Of a stretch of DNA of 64,000 nt, positions 1 through 8,782 are shown one piece after another. The notes under the pieces were generated by a model that saw only the letters and a list, made by a program, of their open reading frames with translations, was not told where the DNA came from and made no database searches. Made by a program: the position numbers and the translations under genes. The stretch comes from Lachnospiraceae bacterium (GTDB lineage: Bacteria > Bacillota > Clostridia > Lachnospirales > Lachnospiraceae): positions 186,001-250,000 of the forward strand of contig JAILGF010000071.1 of assembly GCA_024696945.1 (NCBI GenBank), given 5' to 3'. How positions within the stretch are numbered: the stretch's first letter is position 1; each line of letters begins with the position of its first letter.

Positions 1-774
1 AGAGATACTCAGTGTATGACGGAAGAGAAGAACCATCACATGATCATTAAAAGCTTTGAAACCGACGGCAGCTTTGAGCCGGTGGAAGAGTATGGTTACA
101 ATATCGAGTTTATCGGTGACAGCCTGACCTCGGGTGAGGGCTGCGGCCTTACCAAGAGAGTTGAATGGATACCGGTGATCTTTGACGCCACAGAGAATTA
201 TTCCTATAAGACTGCCAAAATACTAAACGCAGGTTATCAGGTTATCTCAGAGAGCGGATGGGGTCTCTATGCTTCATGGGACGCCAATCTGAACAACGTA
301 CTTCCCGATTATTATGAAAAGACCTGCGGAACTTCGAAGGACTCTGTAAGCATAGCTATGGGAGCGCATGAGGAATGGGACTTTGCGGGACCTGAAATGG
401 ATGCTGTGATCGTTAATCTCGGAACAAACGACAACGGAGCCTTAAAGACAGGGAAATTTGAAAGAGAAGCCTTTATTGAGGCCTTTAAGGATAAAGGAAG
501 GGAATTCCTTAAAACCATAAGAAAACATAACAATTCCTGTATGATAGTCTGGGCTTACGGAATGCTAGGAAACGATATGGAGCCGTATATTAAAGAGCTC
601 ATAGGATCTTACAAGGCAGAATCGGGGGATACGAGAGTGGAATACCTGAGACTTCCCGAATGCATCGGTGATGATCTTGGGGTAAGAGCCCATCCCACAC
701 CCGCCGCTCACGAGAAGATTGCAAGATGCTTGGCCGAACATCTTCAATCCTTACAGGCTTTTATGTTAAGGTAA
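1..774 (+). CDS. CE2-type SGNH/GDSL acetyl esterase, 5' truncated by window edge
   Basis: This is a serine esterase of the SGNH fold, most like carbohydrate esterase family 2, which removes acetyl groups from polysaccharides. Counting from the first ATG in the window (position 16), the nucleophile block is IGDSLTSGEG with Ser36. The oxyanion block is VNLGTNDNG, and the Asp/His block near the C-terminus is HPTPAAHEKIA. CE2 enzymes carry an N-terminal beta-sandwich before the catalytic domain, and the residues just ahead of IEFIGDS look like the usual linker. The frame stays open to base 1, so the true start is probably outside the window and the ATG at 16 is internal. Family assignment is fairly sure; the substrate is inferred. 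Confidence 0.8.
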   Translation, partial: RDTQCMTEEKNHHMIIKSFETDGSFEPVEEYGYNIEFIGDSLTSGEGCGLTKRVEWIPVIFDATENYSYKTAKILNAGYQVISESGWGLYASWDANLNNVLPDYYEKTCGTSKDSVSIAMGAHEEWDFAGPEMDAVIVNLGTNDNGALKTGKFEREAFIEAFKDKGREFLKTIRKHNNSCMIVWAYGMLGNDMEPYIKELIGSYKAESGDTRVEYLRLPECIGDDLGVRAHPTPAAHEKIARCLAEHLQSLQAFMLR

Positions 775-782
775 AACTAATA

Positions 783-812
783 TGTCATTTTGAGCTTAGC
801 GAAGAATCTTAA
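783..812. repeat. Degenerate GTCATTCTGAG-type intergenic repeat
   Basis: A single diverged copy of the repeat whose core reads like TCATTCTGAGCGNAGCGAAG. It lies between the esterase stop and the rpsT terminator. Better copies are at 2738, 26935, 29470, 48848 and 51712. Confidence 0.6.
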
Positions 813-813
813 C

Positions 814-843
814 AAAAAAGGGACTCGAAATCGAGTCCCTTCA
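814..843 (-). terminator. Rho-independent terminator of rpsT
   Basis: A perfect 10-bp stem (AAGGGACTCG with CGAGTCCCTT) around a short AT loop. Read on the minus strand it is followed by a run of six T. It sits about 20 nt beyond the rpsT stop codon and could also stop transcripts coming from the left. Confidence 0.9.
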
Positions 844-861
844 CTGTTTCTTTGCAAAAAA

Positions 862-1125
862 TCAGTTAAGTGTGTTTACAGCCTTCTGAAGATTTGAAAT
901 CTTATGAGCTACTGTATTTTTATGGTATACTCCCTTAGCACCTGACTTATCAAGATAAGCAGCAGCCTCTTTTAGAGAAGCAGCAGCAAGCTCCTTGTCG
1001 CCGGCAGCCACAGCAGCAAGAACCTTCTTTGATAATGTCTTAGCCTTGGACTTGATCATCTTATTTCTAAGTGTCTTTGTCTCGATAACCTTGATTCTTT
1101 TCTTTGCAGATTTAATATTTGCCAA
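862..1125 (-). CDS. rpsT: 30S ribosomal protein S20
   Basis: S20 binds 16S rRNA early in small-subunit assembly. The 87-residue product begins with the family hallmark ANIKSAKKRI and is Lys/Ala rich throughout, as expected. The start is a TTG at 1125-1123, because the strong ribosome binding site AGGAGGTGAG (1140-1131) ends five bases before it and because S20 proteins begin with M-A-N-I-K. The GTG at 1134 lies inside that ribosome binding site and is rejected. A consensus sigma-A promoter and a structured leader of about 100 nt precede it, and a terminator follows, so it is a one-gene unit. In E. coli rpsT also starts with UUG and is translationally autoregulated, so the rare start may be functional here. 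Confidence 0.97.
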   Translation of the reverse strand: MANIKSAKKRIKVIETKTLRNKMIKSKAKTLSKKVLAAVAAGDKELAAASLKEAAAYLDKSGAKGVYHKNTVAHKISNLQKAVNTLN

Positions 1126-1232
1126 TGTTCTCACCTCCTATTACGCATACTCACAGCCATCCGTTTTTAAGGACGGCATTTGATGACATAGCCGATGAAT
1201 CCGGACACGGACGTTTCATCGAACACATACGC
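1126..1232 (-). promoter_or_regulatory. Structured 5' leader of rpsT
   Basis: The leader between the promoter and the TTG start can form two stem-loops. One pairs 1193-1199 with 1215-1221 and has a small inner TCCG/CGGA helix. The other pairs 1156-1162 with 1171-1177 and has one G-U pair on the transcript. A role in S20 autoregulation is inference; no known leader family is recognised. Confidence 0.5.
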
Positions 1233-1237
1233 AATAG

Positions 1238-1265
1238 ATTATATCAAACAAATTGAAAAAGTCAA
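1238..1265 (-). promoter_or_regulatory. Sigma-A promoter of rpsT
   Basis: On the minus strand, -35 TTGACT (1265-1260) and -10 TATAAT (1243-1238) are separated by 16 bp. It is close to consensus and correctly placed about 110 nt upstream of the start codon. Confidence 0.85.
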
Positions 1266-1300
1266 TAACTTTTTTAAAAAAACTTATTTTAACAGCCGAA

Positions 1301-2680
1301 CTATTTTAAGAACATTTTGAGCATCATACCGTACAGTTTTTTATAAGGCTGATATCTCATGGGAAGATCGAGCCATGTTTTCTTGTCCAGGATACTTTTT
1401 TTGTGTGAGAATGTATCGAAACCTGCTCTACCGTGATAAGCGCCTATGCCCGACTCACCAAATCCGCCAAAGCCCATATTGTTGGTAGCAAGATGGACTA
1501 CACAGTCGTTGATGCAGCCGCCGCCGAATGCCAGTTTGGTGGTAACATATTTTATTTTCTGTTTGTTTTTACCAAAGTAGTAACCGGCAAGAGGATGAGG
1601 TTTAGTATTAAGGAGGCTAACCAGCTCACGCAGATTAGTGAATGTGAGTATCGGCATGATAGGTCCGAAAATCTCTTCCCCCATGATCTTATCATCCCAG
1701 GTAACGTTATCCATGACGGTGGGTTCTATACGGAGCTTTTTGATGTCATGATATCCGCCATACACGATTTTTTCTTCATCAAGGAGATTTACAAGGCGGT
1801 TGAAGTGCTTTTCGTTGATTATCTTTCCGTAATCAGGATTGCTTAATGCGGAGTCGGAATACTGTCTGGAAATCTCATGCTTTACAGCTTTGATAAATTG
1901 GTCTTTAATGCTTTCTTCTACATAGATATAGTCAGGAGCAACACAGGTCTGACCGCAGTTTAAATACTTTCCGAATACAATACGTCTGGCTGCAAGCTTG
2001 ATGTTTGCGTCTTTATCAACTATGCAGGGGCTTTTACCGCCGAGCTCCAATGTTACGGGCGTTAGGTTCGGCGCAGCAGCTTTCAGCACTTCGCGTCCAA
2101 CATTTTTACTGCCGGTAAAGAAAATGTAATCAAATTTCTGGGCCAGAAGGCTCTTGTTTTCCTTACGACCGCCGGTAATACAGGTTACATATTCAGGAGC
2201 AAATACAATATCGATCATTTTGCGAATTGCTTCGGAGGTGTTGGGAGAGTAAGCGCTGGGCTTTACTATACAGGTATTTCCTGCTGCTATGGCATCCACT
2301 AAAGGCTCGATTGTCAGCAGGAAAGGATAGTTCCAGGGACTCATGATAAGCACTGTGCCGTAAGGAACGGATTTGATAAAGCTTGAACTGTGGAATTGTA
2401 CAAGAGCAGTCAGGACATGTTTGTTTATTGCAAAACGCGGTGTGTTCTTTATCATATATGAGATTTCTGCAAGAGTGAGTCCTGTTTCGCACATATAGCT
2501 TTCAAACTCGCTCTTTCCCAAGTCTGCCTTGATGGCGGCATTCAGCTCATCCATATGCTCGTGGATATAGCGCCTTAATCTCTTTAACGCTTTAATTCTA
2601 TATGAAACATTGTATGTATGCCCTTCTGCAAAGAATTTGCGCTGGGCATCTATTTTTGTTTTGATTTCTGATTCTGTCAT
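1301..2680 (-). CDS. NAD(P)-dependent aldehyde dehydrogenase, class 3 type
   Basis: Oxidises an aldehyde to the acid using NAD(P). The 459-residue length and lack of an N-terminal extension match class 3/YwdH-like enzymes. Visible motifs are PWNYP (residues 115-119, substrate and cofactor pocket), FTGS (188-191, nucleotide loop), ELGGKSP (212-218, with general base Glu212) and GQTCVAPDY with catalytic Cys246. An AGAAAGG ribosome binding site lies just upstream of the ATG at 2680. It follows an iron alcohol dehydrogenase on the same strand, separated by about 157 bp that contains an inverted repeat pair. The two could form an alcohol-aldehyde-acid route, but the substrate cannot be read from the sequence. 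Confidence 0.92.
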   Translation of the reverse strand: MTESEIKTKIDAQRKFFAEGHTYNVSYRIKALKRLRRYIHEHMDELNAAIKADLGKSEFESYMCETGLTLAEISYMIKNTPRFAINKHVLTALVQFHSSSFIKSVPYGTVLIMSPWNYPFLLTIEPLVDAIAAGNTCIVKPSAYSPNTSEAIRKMIDIVFAPEYVTCITGGRKENKSLLAQKFDYIFFTGSKNVGREVLKAAAPNLTPVTLELGGKSPCIVDKDANIKLAARRIVFGKYLNCGQTCVAPDYIYVEESIKDQFIKAVKHEISRQYSDSALSNPDYGKIINEKHFNRLVNLLDEEKIVYGGYHDIKKLRIEPTVMDNVTWDDKIMGEEIFGPIMPILTFTNLRELVSLLNTKPHPLAGYYFGKNKQKIKYVTTKLAFGGGCINDCVVHLATNNMGFGGFGESGIGAYHGRAGFDTFSHKKSILDKKTWLDLPMRYQPYKKLYGMMLKMFLK

Positions 2681-2737
2681 TTGGTGTGCCTTTCTGGGTT
2701 TTATTTAAATGTACATATATATGAAAATCAGTGCTAT

Positions 2738-2807
2738 GTCATTCTGAGCGAAGCGAAGAATCTTATGCTATTTAGTGAAAAAGATCCTTCGCTACGCTCA
2801 GGATGAC
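2738..2807. repeat. Inverted pair of GTCATTCTGAG-type repeats
   Basis: Two 27-bp arms (2738-2764 and 2781-2807) face each other across 16 bp. The left arm begins GTCATTCTGAGCGAAGCG and the right arm is a slightly diverged reverse complement ending CTCAGGATGAC. The transcript could fold into one long hairpin between the two dehydrogenase genes. Confidence 0.85.
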
Positions 2808-2837
2808 AACAAGTGAGGGCATCTTGAGTTAAAGTCA

Positions 2838-4043
2838 TTAGTTTTTTTGCATGACCATATAATAGAATTTCTCCAGCTCCTTTGCTGTCATCAGCTTCGG
2901 TACGGGATAGATGGGATTTCCTTCTTTCTCGGCAATCTTTGCGAGACCGGGGATATCTTCCTCTTTGATGCCATCAATAGTATCAGGCACATTGAGATCG
3001 CGTTTCATCTGCTTTACAGCTTCTATAAACTTCTTTGCGCCTATTTCGTGTGAGTCATGTATATCCGAGATACCTATGACGCATGCTAACTGATGTAGCT
3101 TTTCATAAGCGCTTTTGCCATATTCTTCAAGTACAAAGGGTAGGAGGACAGCGTTTGCCAATCCGTGAGGGGTATTGTATTTGCCTCCTAAGGAGTGTGC
3201 CACGCAGTGTACATATCCCACATATGATGTGGTAAATGCACTGCCTGCGAGGTATGAGGCATGGAGCATTTTCCTGCGTGCATGGAGGTTGGTCGGATTA
3301 TTGTATGCCTCAAATATATTTTCAAATATAAGTCTTACAGCGTGTCTTGCATCACGCTTTGAGCTTTTTACTAAGGAACGTCCGATATAGGCTTCGACAG
3401 CATGGGTCAAGGCGTCCATACCTGTGGTAGCAGTCAGATGCTTGGGCAAACTTACCGTGATCTTAGGATCAAGTACAGCATATCTGGGAATAAGAGGAAA
3501 ATCGCTTATCTGATATTTATGCCTGGTCTCGGAGTCTGTAACAATAGCGGCAACGGTTACTTCGCTGCCCGTACCGGCAGTAGTAGGTATAGCGATGATC
3601 AAAGGCAGTTTTTTAAGTACCTTGAGGATACCTTTCATCTTTATAAATGGAGTATGAGGTCTGGCAATTCTTACTGCAGCAGCTTTCGCACAGTCCATGG
3701 AAGAGCCTCCGCCGAATCCGATAAAGGCTTCGCATTCGTTTTCAATATATGCGGTAGCGCAGTCTTCAATGATATCTGTGGTTGGATTCGGTACGGTTTT
3801 ATCGAATATTACGCAGTTTACACTTGCTTTCTTTAGAGCTTCCTCAAGTTCCAAGGTAAGTCCGTGGGCACGGATGTCCTTATCGGTGACCAATAATACA
3901 TTTTTAGCTTCTTTGTTTTTGAGCATGGCAGCCAGTTCCTGCATGTTGTCAAGTATGGTTGGCTTTCTGTATGGGAGCAGTGGGATAGCAGCATGCATTG
4001 CCTGTTGAAATGTTCTGCAATATGCAGCTTTGATGATGTTCAT
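2838..4043 (-). CDS. Iron-containing alcohol dehydrogenase
   Basis: A group III metal-dependent dehydrogenase that interconverts alcohols and aldehydes with NAD(P)H. The 401-residue protein has the nucleotide-binding GGGSSMD (111-117), the TTAGTGSE stretch (154-161) and the metal ligands Asp210, His214, His279 and His293 (by analogy with FucO). The segment AHSLGGKYNTPHG is the family signature. The ATG at 4043 has an AGGAAAAGAAG ribosome binding site. It is the first gene of a minus-strand pair with the aldehyde dehydrogenase. The substrate is unknown. Confidence 0.93.
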   Translation of the reverse strand: MNIIKAAYCRTFQQAMHAAIPLLPYRKPTILDNMQELAAMLKNKEAKNVLLVTDKDIRAHGLTLELEEALKKASVNCVIFDKTVPNPTTDIIEDCATAYIENECEAFIGFGGGSSMDCAKAAAVRIARPHTPFIKMKGILKVLKKLPLIIAIPTTAGTGSEVTVAAIVTDSETRHKYQISDFPLIPRYAVLDPKITVSLPKHLTATTGMDALTHAVEAYIGRSLVKSSKRDARHAVRLIFENIFEAYNNPTNLHARRKMLHASYLAGSAFTTSYVGYVHCVAHSLGGKYNTPHGLANAVLLPFVLEEYGKSAYEKLHQLACVIGISDIHDSHEIGAKKFIEAVKQMKRDLNVPDTIDGIKEEDIPGLAKIAEKEGNPIYPVPKLMTAKELEKFYYMVMQKN

Positions 4044-4228
4044 TCTTCTTTTCCTGGTTTCTTATAATATTTGGGATAGTACCCAAAGGATTATTTTATC
4101 AGTATTTTTTGAAAAGTCAAGCATGTAATAATAAAAACTACATTGTAAGTTTATTAAAACCATGTATTTTGATTCAAAGAACCGCCACGGTGATTGCAAG
4201 ATTATCGGAAACTAATTTTCTGAAAACC

Positions 4229-4257
4229 TTGACAAGTCTTATATGGAGCCGTATATT
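4229..4257 (+). promoter_or_regulatory. Sigma-A promoter of folC
   Basis: TTGACA (4229-4234), 17 bp, TATATT (4252-4257), about 90 nt upstream of folC. The rest of the 4044-4347 intergenic region is AT-rich, and I see no gene or known RNA motif in it. Confidence 0.75.
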
Positions 4258-4347
4258 ATTTGTAAAAAAGTCTAACAAAACCTAACAACTCGGTTTATAG
4301 AGCTGTATTATTTAGAAGAAGGGATAATGATAAAAAGGACTACTATC

Positions 4348-5751
4348 ATGGATTACACTGCTTGCTTGCAATACATAAAAGAAATACCCTGGACTACGAG
4401 AAAGGTAGGCCTGCATAGGATAAAGGCTTTACTTAAGGCTTTAGGAAGACCGGATAAAGACTTAAAATTTATCCATGTGGCAGGAACCAACGGTAAGGGA
4501 TCTGTATGTGCTATGCTGGATGCGGTACTTAGAGCAGCCGGATTAAGAACCGGACTTTTTACTTCCCCACATCTTGAGAAATATAATGAGAGGATGAAAG
4601 TTAACGGGAAAGATATTTCTGATAAAGAATTTGCAGAGGTTATTTCTAAAGTTAAAAAGGTATCGGATGCACTATCAAAAAAGCATGACAAAACTTTAAG
4701 GATTAAAGGTATAGAAGGAAAAGATAGCAGTAAAAAGAGAAATATGGAATGGGAGTCACCTTCTGAGTTTGAAGTACTAACCGCCGCTGGTTTACTTTGG
4801 TTTAAAGAAAAGAAGTGCGACATCGTTATTCTGGAAGTTGGCCTTGGCGGCGAGTTTGACAGCACAAATGTCATAGAAGACAAAGAACTTGCTATTATTA
4901 CGCCCATAGGCTTTGACCATACAGCTATACTTGGCAACTCATTAGGAGAGATTGCTTCTGCTAAGGCGGGGATAATCACAAAAGGTTGTGATGTCATCTG
5001 TTCAAGACAAAGCAGGGAAGGTCTGATAGCTAATGACTATCCGCTGAGAGAAGTTGTCAAGCAAAAAATGGAAATACTTAACGTGATATCTTCAAAATGT
5101 ATGGAAATGCACGCAAAGATGCATGTACCGGATACTTTCGGATTTAAGCTGATCTCAAAGGATATAGACGGACAGGTATTCAGATCAAGATACTATGATG
5201 AACCTTTGAGGTTGAATTTTATAGGTGAGTATCAGTTACTAAATGCCTTGACAGTTTTGGAGGCAGTGAAGGTATTAAATAAAAAAAATAAAATAATTAG
5301 TGAAAAGGCAGTAAGAAAAGGACTTGAGACTGTCACATGGGCAGCGCGCTTCGAAGTTTTAAATCGAAATCCTATCTTTATACTGGACGGAGCCCACAAT
5401 GAGCATGGTATAGATGCTGCTGTAGATGCACTTAGATGGCTGTTCGGGGATAAGAAGATAACTTACATACTCGGAATACTCAGTGACAAAAATATAGACG
5501 CAATGCTGCTTAAGCTATATTCAAATGCCAAGGACTTTATAACTCTTACTCCCGAGTCATCAAGGGCTCTGGCAGGAGAAAAGCTTGCAGAGAGACTAAG
5601 AGGCGCAGGTTTTACTGCGGTAAATTTTGACTCGCCAAAAGAGGCTGTGGAGTATGCACTTGGTAAATCTTCAGGAACGGATGATGTTATATGTTCACTG
5701 GGCTCGCTTTATCTGGCCGGGACTATAAGGGAGTGTTTTTGCCAAAGATAA
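4348..5751 (+). CDS. folC: Folylpolyglutamate synthase / dihydrofolate synthase
   Basis: A Mur-ligase family enzyme that adds glutamate to folates using ATP. The P-loop GTNGKGS is at residues 46-52, followed by TSPHLEKYNER and, later, the GFDHTAILG and LDGAHNEHG segments typical of FolC. The start at 4348 places the P-loop about 45 residues in, as in B. subtilis FolC, and has AAAAGG nine bases upstream. An in-frame ATG at 4327 has a ribosome binding site only three bases away and is less likely. It is the first gene of the one-carbon block. Whether it also makes dihydrofolate from dihydropteroate cannot be told from the sequence. Confidence 0.93.
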   Translation: MDYTACLQYIKEIPWTTRKVGLHRIKALLKALGRPDKDLKFIHVAGTNGKGSVCAMLDAVLRAAGLRTGLFTSPHLEKYNERMKVNGKDISDKEFAEVISKVKKVSDALSKKHDKTLRIKGIEGKDSSKKRNMEWESPSEFEVLTAAGLLWFKEKKCDIVILEVGLGGEFDSTNVIEDKELAIITPIGFDHTAILGNSLGEIASAKAGIITKGCDVICSRQSREGLIANDYPLREVVKQKMEILNVISSKCMEMHAKMHVPDTFGFKLISKDIDGQVFRSRYYDEPLRLNFIGEYQLLNALTVLEAVKVLNKKNKIISEKAVRKGLETVTWAARFEVLNRNPIFILDGAHNEHGIDAAVDALRWLFGDKKITYILGILSDKNIDAMLLKLYSNAKDFITLTPESSRALAGEKLAERLRGAGFTAVNFDSPKEAVEYALGKSSGTDDVICSLGSLYLAGTIRECFCQR

Positions 5752-5822
5752 TCCTTGAATGTAAGAATGGAATGTGGTATATTTAGACTATCAATTTAGA
5801 TAATGGAGGTTTGATATATAGT

Positions 5823-7517
5823 ATGTATAAGTCAGACATTGAGATTGCACAGGAAAACGAGATGCTGCCGATAGACGAGATAGCCAAGAAGGCCGGTATC
5901 GATGAGAAGTATGTTGAGCATTACGGAAAATATAAGGCAAAGATAGATTTAAGCCTGCTTAAAGAGAGCACCAGACCGGATGGAAAGCTGATACTGGTTA
6001 CAGCTATCACACCTACTCCTGCAGGAGAAGGAAAGACTACCACTACAGTAGGTCTGGCAGACAGCCTGCAGAAAATAGGAAAGAATGTTGTAGTTGCCCT
6101 TCGTGAGCCTTCACTTGGACCGGTATTCGGTATCAAGGGCGGTGCAGCCGGCGGTGGATATGCACAGGTAGTACCCATGGAGGATATCAACCTTCACTTT
6201 ACGGGAGATATGCACGCAATAGGAGCTGCAAACAACCTGCTTGCAGCTATGCTTGACAATCATATCTATCAGGGTAATGCACTCCGCATCGATCCCAGAC
6301 GTATCACTTGGAGAAGATGTGTCGATATGAACGACAGACAGCTCCGTTTTGTGGTTGACGGTTTGGGCGGAAAAGTAAATGGTACACCTCGTGAGGATGG
6401 ATATGACATAACTGTTGCTTCTGAGATCATGGCAGTCCTTTGCCTTGCTTCAGATATTGTAGATTTAAAGAAGAGAATAGCAAGGATAATCGTTGGATAT
6501 AATTATGATGGCGAACCTGTGACCGCAGGTGAGCTCCACGCTGAAGGCGCTATGACAGCGCTGTTGAAGGATGCGCTTAAGCCTAATCTGGTACAGACCT
6601 TGGAGCATTGTCCTTCATTTGTACATGGAGGACCTTTCGCAAATATCGCTCATGGATGTAACTCTATCGTAGCTACACGTATGGCTTTAAAGCTTGGTGA
6701 TTATGTAGTTACAGAGGCAGGATTCGGTGCCGATCTTGGAGCTGAGAAATTCCTTGATATAAAGTGTCGTTTTGCAGGACTTAAGCCTAATGCAGTAGTA
6801 GTTGTAGCAACTGTACGTGCATTAAAGAATCATGGCGGAGTACCTAAGGCTGAGCTCAATACTGAAAACCTTGAAGCTCTTGAAAAAGGTATGCCTAACC
6901 TCTTACAGCATGTTGAGAATATCACAAAGGTATATAAGCTACCCTGCGTAGTAGCTATTAATGCATTCCCTACAGATACAGAGGCAGAGTTAGAGCTGGT
7001 TAGAAAGAAGTGCTCAGAGCTCGGTTGTAATGTAGCCCTTTCAAAGGTATGGGAAAAGGGCGGCGAAGGCGGTATAGAGCTTGCAGAAGAGGTTGTAAGA
7101 CTTTGTAATGCTACAGATGCTAACGGAGAACCTCTCAACAAGGACTTCTCATTCAGCTATGACCTTGACTTAAGCATAGAAGAAAAGCTTGAGGCTATCG
7201 CAAAGAAGGTATATCATGCAGACGGTGTAGTATTTACCGCTCAGGCAAAGAAGGATATTGATAACCTGACAAAGATCGGATTTGCTAATGTTCCTATCTG
7301 TGTCGCTAAGACACAATACAGCTTCTCAGATGATGCAAAACTGCTCGGAGCACCTAAGGGCTTTGAGATTACAGTACGTTCACTTAAAGTATCAGCAGGC
7401 GCAGGCTTTATCGTAGCACTTACCGGCGACATCATGACCATGCCCGGCTTGCCTAAGGTACCTGCAGCTGAGAAGATCGATGTGGACGAGAACGGCAAGA
7501 TATCAGGACTGTTCTGA
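5823..7517 (+). CDS. fhs: Formate-tetrahydrofolate ligase
   Basis: Makes 10-formyl-THF from formate, THF and ATP. The 564-residue protein is near the family length. It begins [10 protein letters not shown], the usual N-terminus, and has the P-loop [10 protein letters not shown] (64-73). It also has the glycine-rich [19 protein letters not shown] region and ends with [22 protein letters not shown]-like residues common to the family. The ATG at 5823 is preferred over a TTG at 5811 that touches the GGAGGT (5805-5810), although the 12-base spacing is long. It lies downstream of folC and upstream of fchA. Confidence 0.97.
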   Translation: MYKSDIEIAQENEMLPIDEIAKKAGIDEKYVEHYGKYKAKIDLSLLKESTRPDGKLILVTAITPTPAGEGKTTTTVGLADSLQKIGKNVVVALREPSLGPVFGIKGGAAGGGYAQVVPMEDINLHFTGDMHAIGAANNLLAAMLDNHIYQGNALRIDPRRITWRRCVDMNDRQLRFVVDGLGGKVNGTPREDGYDITVASEIMAVLCLASDIVDLKKRIARIIVGYNYDGEPVTAGELHAEGAMTALLKDALKPNLVQTLEHCPSFVHGGPFANIAHGCNSIVATRMALKLGDYVVTEAGFGADLGAEKFLDIKCRFAGLKPNAVVVVATVRALKNHGGVPKAELNTENLEALEKGMPNLLQHVENITKVYKLPCVVAINAFPTDTEAELELVRKKCSELGCNVALSKVWEKGGEGGIELAEEVVRLCNATDANGEPLNKDFSFSYDLDLSIEEKLEAIAKKVYHADGVVFTAQAKKDIDNLTKIGFANVPICVAKTQYSFSDDAKLLGAPKGFEITVRSLKVSAGAGFIVALTGDIMTMPGLPKVPAAEKIDVDENGKISGLF

Positions 7518-7544
7518 TTAGGTGTTATTTGAAAGGGAATAAAT

Positions 7545-8180
7545 ATGTTGGATGGAAATCTCACAATTAACGAATTTATAGAAAAGCTTGGCAGCAAGGA
7601 CGCGGTTCCCGGAGGCGGTGGAGCAGCAGCTCTTACGGCATCTCTGGGCATATCCCTTTGCAAGATGGCAGCAAACCTCACTGTAGGAAAGAAAAAGTAT
7701 GCTGATGTCGAAGCAGAGATGTATGACATTATCGCTGAGTGCGATAAACTTTCAGCAGAATTCATCGAACTAATCCAGAAGGATGCTGACGGTTTCCTTC
7801 CTCTGTCAAAAGCTTATGGTTTGCCTACCGAGACCGAAGAGCAGAAGAAGTACAAGGAAGAAACCTTAGAGTGTGAGCTTGTACATGCTGCAGCGGTTCC
7901 TTTCGAGATAATGGAAAAATGTGCACGAGCTATCGAACTATCTGCCATAGTAGCAGAGAAGGGTTCAAAGCTTGTGGTTAGTGATGCGGCATGCGCAATA
8001 AATACTTGTATGTCAGCATTAAAGTGTGCTTCTCTTAACGTTTATATAAACACAAAATTCATGAAGGATAAAGAGAAGGCTTTTGAATTAAATGAAAAAG
8101 CAGATAAGCTGATTTCTGATAGTAGTGAACTAGCTGACAAAGTATTTTGCGAAGTTATGAATTCAATGAAGAATTCATAA
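7545..8180 (+). CDS. fchA: Methenyltetrahydrofolate cyclohydrolase (FTCD_C family)
   Basis: A 211-residue all-helical protein related to the C-terminal domain of formiminotransferase-cyclodeaminase. Stand-alone versions in clostridia act as 5,10-methenyl-THF cyclohydrolase (FchA). The N-terminal signature VPGGGGAAALTASLG is present and the length fits. A GAAAGGGA ribosome binding site precedes the ATG. Its place directly after fhs supports a cyclohydrolase rather than a histidine-degradation role. This matters because FolD in the same block lacks two cyclohydrolase residues. Confidence 0.88.
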   Translation: MLDGNLTINEFIEKLGSKDAVPGGGGAAALTASLGISLCKMAANLTVGKKKYADVEAEMYDIIAECDKLSAEFIELIQKDADGFLPLSKAYGLPTETEEQKKYKEETLECELVHAAAVPFEIMEKCARAIELSAIVAEKGSKLVVSDAACAINTCMSALKCASLNVYINTKFMKDKEKAFELNEKADKLISDSSELADKVFCEVMNSMKNS

Positions 8181-8218
8181 AATTAATCAGAGTTCCACCA
8201 CACCGGAGCATAAAACAT

Positions 8219-8782
8219 ATGGACAAAAAGACTCTCCGAAAACAGAAGATGCAGGAAAGAGACAGCCTGAGTGCGGAAACACTTCAGGCTTTTTCTGATA
8301 TTATTACCGATAAAGTATTGGGGCTTGAGGAGTTCAAACAGGCGGAAACTATCCTGTGCTACGTATCCTGCAGGAGTGAAGTAAATACATGCAGGCTTAT
8401 AGAAAGTGCCCTAAGAACAGGTAAAACGGTCGGAGTACCAAGAGTTCAAGGAGATATAATGCACTTTTACAAAATACGAAGCTTTGATGACCTTGAACCC
8501 GGATATTTTGGAATACTTGAGCCAAAGCCTGAAGAAAACAACCTTATTACCGAAATAGAAAACAGCTTAATAATCGTTCCCGGTCTTGCATTTGACAGAG
8601 ACCTTAACCGTATAGGCTACGGAAAAGGCTTTTACGACAGGTACTTTGCGGATTATGCGGATAAACACTTTATAAAGTGCGGTATAGCCTTTGACATGCA
8701 GATATGTGAAAAAATAGAGAACGATCAATATGACCGGCCTCTTGATATGCTCGCTACTGAGAAAAGAATTATCAATGCTTGA
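8219..8782 (+). CDS. 5-formyltetrahydrofolate cyclo-ligase
   Basis: Converts 5-formyl-THF to 5,10-methenyl-THF with ATP. From the ATG at 8219 the protein is 187 residues, normal for the family, and starts [17 protein letters not shown]. The conserved C-terminal signature [12 protein letters not shown] and the VPGLAFD segment are clear. An in-frame upstream start at 8147 would add 24 atypical residues that overlap fchA, so it is rejected. The gene overlaps the end of the opposing chemoreceptor gene by 11 bp. Confidence 0.92.
   Translation: MDKKTLRKQKMQERDSLSAETLQAFSDIITDKVLGLEEFKQAETILCYVSCRSEVNTCRLIESALRTGKTVGVPRVQGDIMHFYKIRSFDDLEPGYFGILEPKPEENNLITEIENSLIIVPGLAFDRDLNRIGYGKGFYDRYFADYADKHFIKCGIAFDMQICEKIENDQYDRPLDMLATEKRIINA

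Noticed and set aside
2738-2807. Inverted repeat pairs as a CRISPR array or insertion sequence ends
   Set aside because: No spacers of regular length and no transposase between or beside the arms.
4353-4997. Long antisense open frame opposite folC
   Set aside because: folC has clear family motifs in the same region; the antisense frame is low-complexity and has no independent support.
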